Below, one piece after another: positions 5,209-8,308 of a stretch of 8,308 bases of DNA. Positions within the stretch are counted from its first letter, which is position 1, and every line of letters begins with the position of its first letter. The notes under the pieces were generated by a model. That model ran no database searches. It was given only the letters and a program-made list of their open reading frames with translations, and was not told where the DNA came from. Source of the stretch: CAZFAT01 sp964517075. GTDB taxonomy: Bacteria > Acidobacteriota > Vicinamibacteria > Vicinamibacterales > SCN-69-37. Both the position numbers and the translations under genes were made by a program. The DNA is taken from assembly GCA_964517075.1 (NCBI GenBank), contig CAZFAT010000022.1:1-8308 (forward strand). The letters are read 5' to 3'.

Positions 5209-7208
5209 TCGACAACCTGCGCAAACGCTGCGGCCGCATCGAAGCGGCGCGCTGGGGGATGCTCGCCCTTCTGGCGGTCGCAGTCATCCCGGCCGTCCTG
5301 CCGGCTCAGGCCCAAGGACCCACCGTCGCCGTCGACTCGCGCCTGGCGGCGCCCGCGTGGGCGACGGCCCAGCGTGAGTTGATCCAGCTCAACGCCGAGG
5401 CTGTGCGGGTGCATCGCGCCCGCCGGTTCGATGACCGTGGCTACTCATTGACACCGCCGCAGTGGGGCGTAGGCGCCGGTGCGGACGACGTCACCGAAGC
5501 GATCCGCAATTGGCCGCTCGCGCATGCGGTCGGAGGCCCGGCCTCGATCATCGAGACCTGGAGCGAGGTCTGGGAAGCGCACCTCAAGCAGTACAGCGAG
5601 GCCCGCGTCCCGCAAGTGGAGATGGCCAAGGACGGCATCCTCTACAAGGAGTTCACGACCGCGTACGACTGGGAGCACATCGGAGAAGGTCTGGGCCCGT
5701 TCTACTACCACGGACTGAGCCGTCCTGACGATGCGAGGCACGTCGAACGGGCGCGACGCTACGCCGGGTTCTACATGAACGAGGATTCCGAGGCCAGGAA
5801 CTACGATCCCGAGCGCAGGATCATCAGGAGCCTGTTCAACGGCAGTCGCGGAGCGGACCTCACGCCGGCGACCGTGGACGACTGGGACGGTCCGCTGCCA
5901 GACGGAGTCAGCCCGACGGCTGCCCGCCGGACGCGCTTCGCGGATCCTGCCAATCAGAACATCCGCGGCGATCACCCGCTGAACCTGAGCGTCACGATGC
6001 TCCACCTGAACGCGTACATGCTGACCGGCGACGAGAAGTACCGGCGCTGGCTCCTCGAGTACGTCGATGCCTGGGCGGAGCGCGCGGCGGCCAACGGCGG
6101 CAATCTGCCGTCGAACGTCGGCCTCGACGGGAAGATCGGCAGCGAATGGGGTGGCAAGTGGTACGGAGGCGTGTTCGGGTGGAACTCGCCAGATGAGGGC
6201 GTGCGCAATTACAGCTTCCGCGGTCCGCCCGAGGCGTTTGGCGGCGCGCTGCTGCTGACCGGCGATCAGAAATACGTCCGGACCATGCGCCGGCAGATTG
6301 ACAACCTGTACGCGGCCGCGCGAACCGAGAACGGCCAGGTGCTGATCCCGCGCTACTACGGTGACCATGGCTGGTACGGTCACGCCTCGCTCGACGACGG
6401 GCCAACCGGCGCGCTCGGCAACATCCCCAACATCGTCGTGCTGCTCTATCTCTGGTCGTTCGCGCCCGGCGATCAACAGCGCATGGCAGCGATGCCGCCA
6501 TTGATGCAGTCGCACCATCCGGACAGCGGCTGGCTCCAGTACATCCAGGGGAAGAACGCGAGCTATCCCGCCACGGCACTTCAAGCGGAACTCGAGACGG
6601 TTCGTCGCGCGCTGGCGGCACCGGCCGCGCCCGCGTCAGCGGCTGAAGGTGGCGCAGCAACCGGACGTGCCGGTGGCGGGGGACGCGGCGCCGTCGCTGG
6701 CGGCCGCGCGGCTGGTGGTGCGGGCGGGCGTGGAGCCGGTGCCGCTGGCCGGGGCGGTCGTGGCGCTGGACGCGGCGGCGGTGGAATCCCCAACCCGGCG
6801 ACCGCGGCTTTGATCAACCTGACGATGGGCGGCGCGGATCCTGGTGGGTCAACGCACGGCCCGGCGCCCCTGTTCGTGCAGGTCCGCCACTTCGACCCCG
6901 AGACGCGGCGCGCGGGGCTGCCGCAGGACGTCGCGGCGCTCGTCGAGAGCTTCGACGCGGACGAAGTGCGGCTGACACTCGTGAACGTCGGCGCCGAGCG
7001 CGCGCGAACCGTGACGGTCCAGATGGGCGCCTATGGGGAGCATCGGGCGACGACCGTGACGAGCGGCGGCCGGCGCACCACGGTGAACGGTCCGTGGTTC
7101 AACGTGCGGCTCGCGCCGGGTGCCGGACAGACCCTGACGATCGGTGTCCGCCGGTACGCGAACCGGCCGACGCTCGCGTTCCCGTGGGCGCGGCCCGCGG
7201 GTCGCTGA
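5190..7208 (+). CDS. Unrecognised large secreted protein, probable alpha/alpha-toroid with C-terminal beta domain
   Basis: From GTG 5190 the product is 672 aa. Residues 1-41 look like a signal peptide: a basic n-region (RKRCGR), the core MLALLAVAVIPAV and an AQA cleavage site. I do not recognise a named family. Residues about 60-470 are helical and contain an internal repeat, LTGDEKY (278-284) and LTGDQKY (356-362), each followed by a long helix. That pattern is typical of (alpha/alpha)6 barrels in glycoside hydrolases, polysaccharide lyases and epimerases. Trp/Tyr/Gly-rich motifs such as GSEWGGKWYGGVFGWN (317-332) and GDHGWYGH (391-398) could line a sugar-binding cleft. A Gly/Ala/Arg-rich linker (about 486-533) leads to a predicted beta-sandwich tail (about 561-672). 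It is operonic with the CBM9-like gene 27 bp downstream. Alternatives: ATG 5259 gives a signal peptide lacking positive charge, and 4938 adds implausible Arg-rich sequence. Residues 62-106 recur in the fragment at 1181-1317. The enzymatic role is an inference. Confidence 0.82.
   Translation: MATKLVVDNLRKRCGRIEAARWGMLALLAVAVIPAVLPAQAQGPTVAVDSRLAAPAWATAQRELIQLNAEAVRVHRARRFDDRGYSLTPPQWGVGAGADDVTEAIRNWPLAHAVGGPASIIETWSEVWEAHLKQYSEARVPQVEMAKDGILYKEFTTAYDWEHIGEGLGPFYYHGLSRPDDARHVERARRYAGFYMNEDSEARNYDPERRIIRSLFNGSRGADLTPATVDDWDGPLPDGVSPTAARRTRFADPANQNIRGDHPLNLSVTMLHLNAYMLTGDEKYRRWLLEYVDAWAERAAANGGNLPSNVGLDGKIGSEWGGKWYGGVFGWNSPDEGVRNYSFRGPPEAFGGALLLTGDQKYVRTMRRQIDNLYAAARTENGQVLIPRYYGDHGWYGHASLDDGPTGALGNIPNIVVLLYLWSFAPGDQQRMAAMPPLMQSHHPDSGWLQYIQGKNASYPATALQAELETVRRALAAPAAPASAAEGGAATGRAGGGGRGAVAGGRAAGGAGGRGAGAAGRGGRGAGRGGGGIPNPATAALINLTMGGADPGGSTHGPAPLFVQVRHFDPETRRAGLPQDVAALVESFDADEVRLTLVNVGAERARTVTVQMGAYGEHRATTVTSGGRRTTVNGPWFNVRLAPGAGQTLTIGVRRYANRPTLAFPWARPAGR
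6645..6788 (+). repeat. Gly/Ala/Arg-rich low-complexity linker coding region
   Basis: About 48 codons inside the large secreted-protein gene encode mainly Gly, Ala and Arg in irregular GRG, GGRG and AAG units. It separates the helical domain from the C-terminal beta domain, so it probably serves as a flexible interdomain linker. Such tracts vary in length between relatives and are prone to slippage and assembly error. Confidence 0.75.
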
Positions 7209-7222
7209 GCCGTCGACTGAAC

Positions 7223-7227
7223 GGAGG
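7223..7227 (+). promoter_or_regulatory. Strong Shine-Dalgarno for the CBM9-like gene
   Basis: GGAGG lies eight bases before ATG 7236, in the 27-bp gap after the upstream TGA. It fixes the start and supports co-transcription with the upstream gene. Confidence 0.75.
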
Positions 7228-7235
7228 ATGTTGAC

Positions 7236-7925
7236 ATGACCCGCCTCGCCGCCTCCGCCATCGTTGCCACGATGATCGCCGTACAAGCGCCACCGCCGCC
7301 GTTCGAGAGCGCCTACGTTGATCACGACTTCGAGCTGACCGCCGACCCGGAGACGCCTGAGTGGCGGACGGCACCGTCGGTCGAGATGGGAAATGACTAT
7401 TTCGGCAAGCCGATCGCCGGCGATCCCACGGTCATCCGCTCGCGCTGGTCGAACACGCACCTCTATCTGCTGTATGCCTGCCCGTACGACGAGCTGAACC
7501 TGCGTCCGAATCCGAATCCGGCGGTCGAAACGCCGCAGCTTTGGAACCACGACGTCGCCGAGGTGTTCATCGGGTGGGCCGCCGATCGCATCGGCCGCTA
7601 CAAGGAATTTCAGGTGTCGCCGCAGGGCGAATGGATCGACCTCGACATCGATCGCGACAACTCCAAGGGACAGGCCGGGATGCGCTGGAACTCCGGCTAT
7701 TCGGTCAAGGCACGGATCGACCGGGAAGGGAAGATTTGGTACGGGGAGATGCGCATTCCGATCAGCGCGATCGACGAGCGGACGACCCCGCTCCGCGGGC
7801 GAGCGTTCCGCGTCGGCTTCTTCCGGATCGCCGGCGTGACCGACAAGAAGCACTACGCGTGGAGCCCGACAGGCCGGACGTCATTTCACGTGCCGGCGGC
7901 GTTCGGGCAACTGATTCTGAGATAA
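7236..7925 (+). CDS. Secreted CBM9-like carbohydrate-binding protein
   Basis: This 229-aa protein has a short hydrophobic export signal (about residues 1-18, ending near AVQA) and then essentially a single carbohydrate-binding module family 9-like domain. Visible hallmarks are SRWSNTHLYLLYAC (69-82), HDVAEVFIG (105-113), YKEFQVSPQGEWIDLDID (122-139), WYGEMRIPISAID (168-180) and the C-terminal WSP...FHVPAAFGQL (209-226), a pattern seen in stand-alone CBM9-like proteins. The family forms a beta-sandwich that binds sugar ends or oligosaccharides. In acidobacteria and planctomycetes stand-alone copies are common beside secreted catabolic genes, usually with no proven ligand. The gene follows the unrecognised secreted protein in one operon, so the two probably act on the same material outside the cytoplasm. 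No catalytic residues are apparent. The call is firm for the fold, weak for the ligand. Confidence 0.87.
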   Translation: MTRLAASAIVATMIAVQAPPPPFESAYVDHDFELTADPETPEWRTAPSVEMGNDYFGKPIAGDPTVIRSRWSNTHLYLLYACPYDELNLRPNPNPAVETPQLWNHDVAEVFIGWAADRIGRYKEFQVSPQGEWIDLDIDRDNSKGQAGMRWNSGYSVKARIDREGKIWYGEMRIPISAIDERTTPLRGRAFRVGFFRIAGVTDKKHYAWSPTGRTSFHVPAAFGQLILR

Positions 7926-7927
7926 GA

Positions 7928-7942
7928 GAGCCACGGAGGCTC
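7928..7942. terminator. Short hairpin in the convergent intergenic gap
   Basis: GAGCC (7928-7932) and GGCTC (7938-7942) pair around a 5-nt loop and span the 15-bp gap, overlapping the stop codon of the minus-strand gene. The stem is short and lacks T-tracts, so it is at most a weak bidirectional terminator. Confidence 0.25.
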
Positions 7943-8308
7943 AGCGATTGAGCTGCTTTTCGATTGGTGCCCGCAGTGACGGCAGGTACTTGAGCGCGTT
8001 GCGGTAATAGATCTTGCGAAGCACGTCATCCGGCAGGAAAACACCGTAGATCCGCCAGCGGCCCTGGAGGGGTGCGCCGAGCGGCGACAGCATCTGCGCC
8101 GGATGGTCGAAGTGCTCGTCGTCGGTCTCGAGGAACCGCCAGTGTGGCGTCCAGAACCGTTCGACGTCCCTGTCCGGACCGCCATCGCTGCCGAAGAGCG
8201 CCCGGTCCTGATACTTGATCAGCCACTTGCGCGCGGTGTAGGGCTGGCGGCCGAGCTCCTGGAATCGTGCTGAAAGCTCGACGTCGGCGTTCGGAAAACG
8301 ATCGAGCA
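7941..8308 (-). CDS. Amidohydrolase-2 family metal-dependent hydrolase, C-terminal part
   Basis: Reading leftward from the window edge, 122 codons end at TGA (7943-7941). The visible part includes the motif LFGSDGG, whose Asp is the expected metal-coordinating residue at the end of a late TIM-barrel strand, then FWTPHWRFLETDDEHFDHP and the terminal helix FLPDDVLRKIYYRNALKYLP. The pattern of LFGSD followed by a closing IYYxNALKYL helix is characteristic of amidohydrolase-2 proteins, which hydrolyse or decarboxylate small carbonyl substrates, often aromatic acids or lactones. The N-terminal HxH metal site is outside the window, so completeness and substrate cannot be judged. An extra segment between the Asp motif and the closing helix is longer than in the smallest family members. 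The gene converges on the CBM9-like gene and belongs to a separate transcription unit. Confidence 0.85.
   Translation of the reverse strand, partial: LDRFPNADVELSARFQELGRQPYTARKWLIKYQDRALFGSDGGPDRDVERFWTPHWRFLETDDEHFDHPAQMLSPLGAPLQGRWRIYGVFLPDDVLRKIYYRNALKYLPSLRAPIEKQLNR

Noticed and set aside
5445..6584. Minus-strand open frame of 379 codons opposite the large secreted-protein gene
   Set aside because: No signal, motif or Shine-Dalgarno is seen, and the opposite strand shows a coherent protein with internal repeats. Considered a shadow.
6849..7853. Minus-strand open frame of 334 codons spanning two plus-strand genes
   Set aside because: It crosses the operon junction including the strong GGAGG and opposes a recognised CBM9-like domain. 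Composition is typical of antisense shadow frames.

Overview
The window is strongly GC-rich and comes from a free-living bacterium, most likely an acidobacterium (Vicinamibacteria-like). The main support is the 807-aa duplicated FtsX/MacB-type permease of the ADOP class (acidobacterial duplicated orphan permease). A Tat-exported metallo-beta-lactamase-fold hydrolase, a PQQ sugar dehydrogenase relic and a secreted sugar-related gene pair fit the same kind of soil organism. The taxonomic call is an inference from gene content only.

Layout, left to right. (1) 1-176: the 3' end of a soluble PQQ-dependent sugar dehydrogenase gene, interrupted by an in-frame TAG. (2) 240-1169: a Tat-exported MBL-fold hydrolase. 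(3) 1170-1478: an intergenic stretch holding a 137-bp broken copy of a piece of the gene at 5190-7208, then a perfect 14-bp palindrome upstream of the next gene. (4) 1479-2294: a secreted M48 zinc metalloprotease. (5) 2295-2438: a spacer with two exact tandem copies of a 20-bp unit. (6) 2439-4862: the ADOP permease, followed by a 9-bp-stem hairpin. (7) 4889-5189: a GC-rich, hairpin-dense, probably non-coding stretch. (8) 5190-7208 and 7236-7925: a two-gene operon encoding a large unrecognised secreted protein (probably alpha/alpha-toroid) and a secreted CBM9-like carbohydrate-binding protein. (9) 7941-8308, minus strand: the C-terminal part of a metal-dependent amidohydrolase (amidohydrolase-2 family), converging on the operon with a 15-bp gap.

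The genes do not form one obvious pathway. The only convincing functional unit is the pair at 5190-7925: two exported proteins, a strong Shine-Dalgarno and a 27-bp gap, suggesting extracytoplasmic binding or processing of a carbohydrate or glycoconjugate. The other genes look like separate units for envelope or periplasmic functions.

I see no CRISPR array, tRNA, rRNA, transposase, integrase or recognisable defence system. The points most worth a second look are the 137-bp homologous fragment about 4.2 kb from its likely source gene, the nonsense codon in the sugar dehydrogenase, the exact 20-bp tandem repeat before the permease, the structured leader of the 5190 gene, and that gene's unrecognised product.
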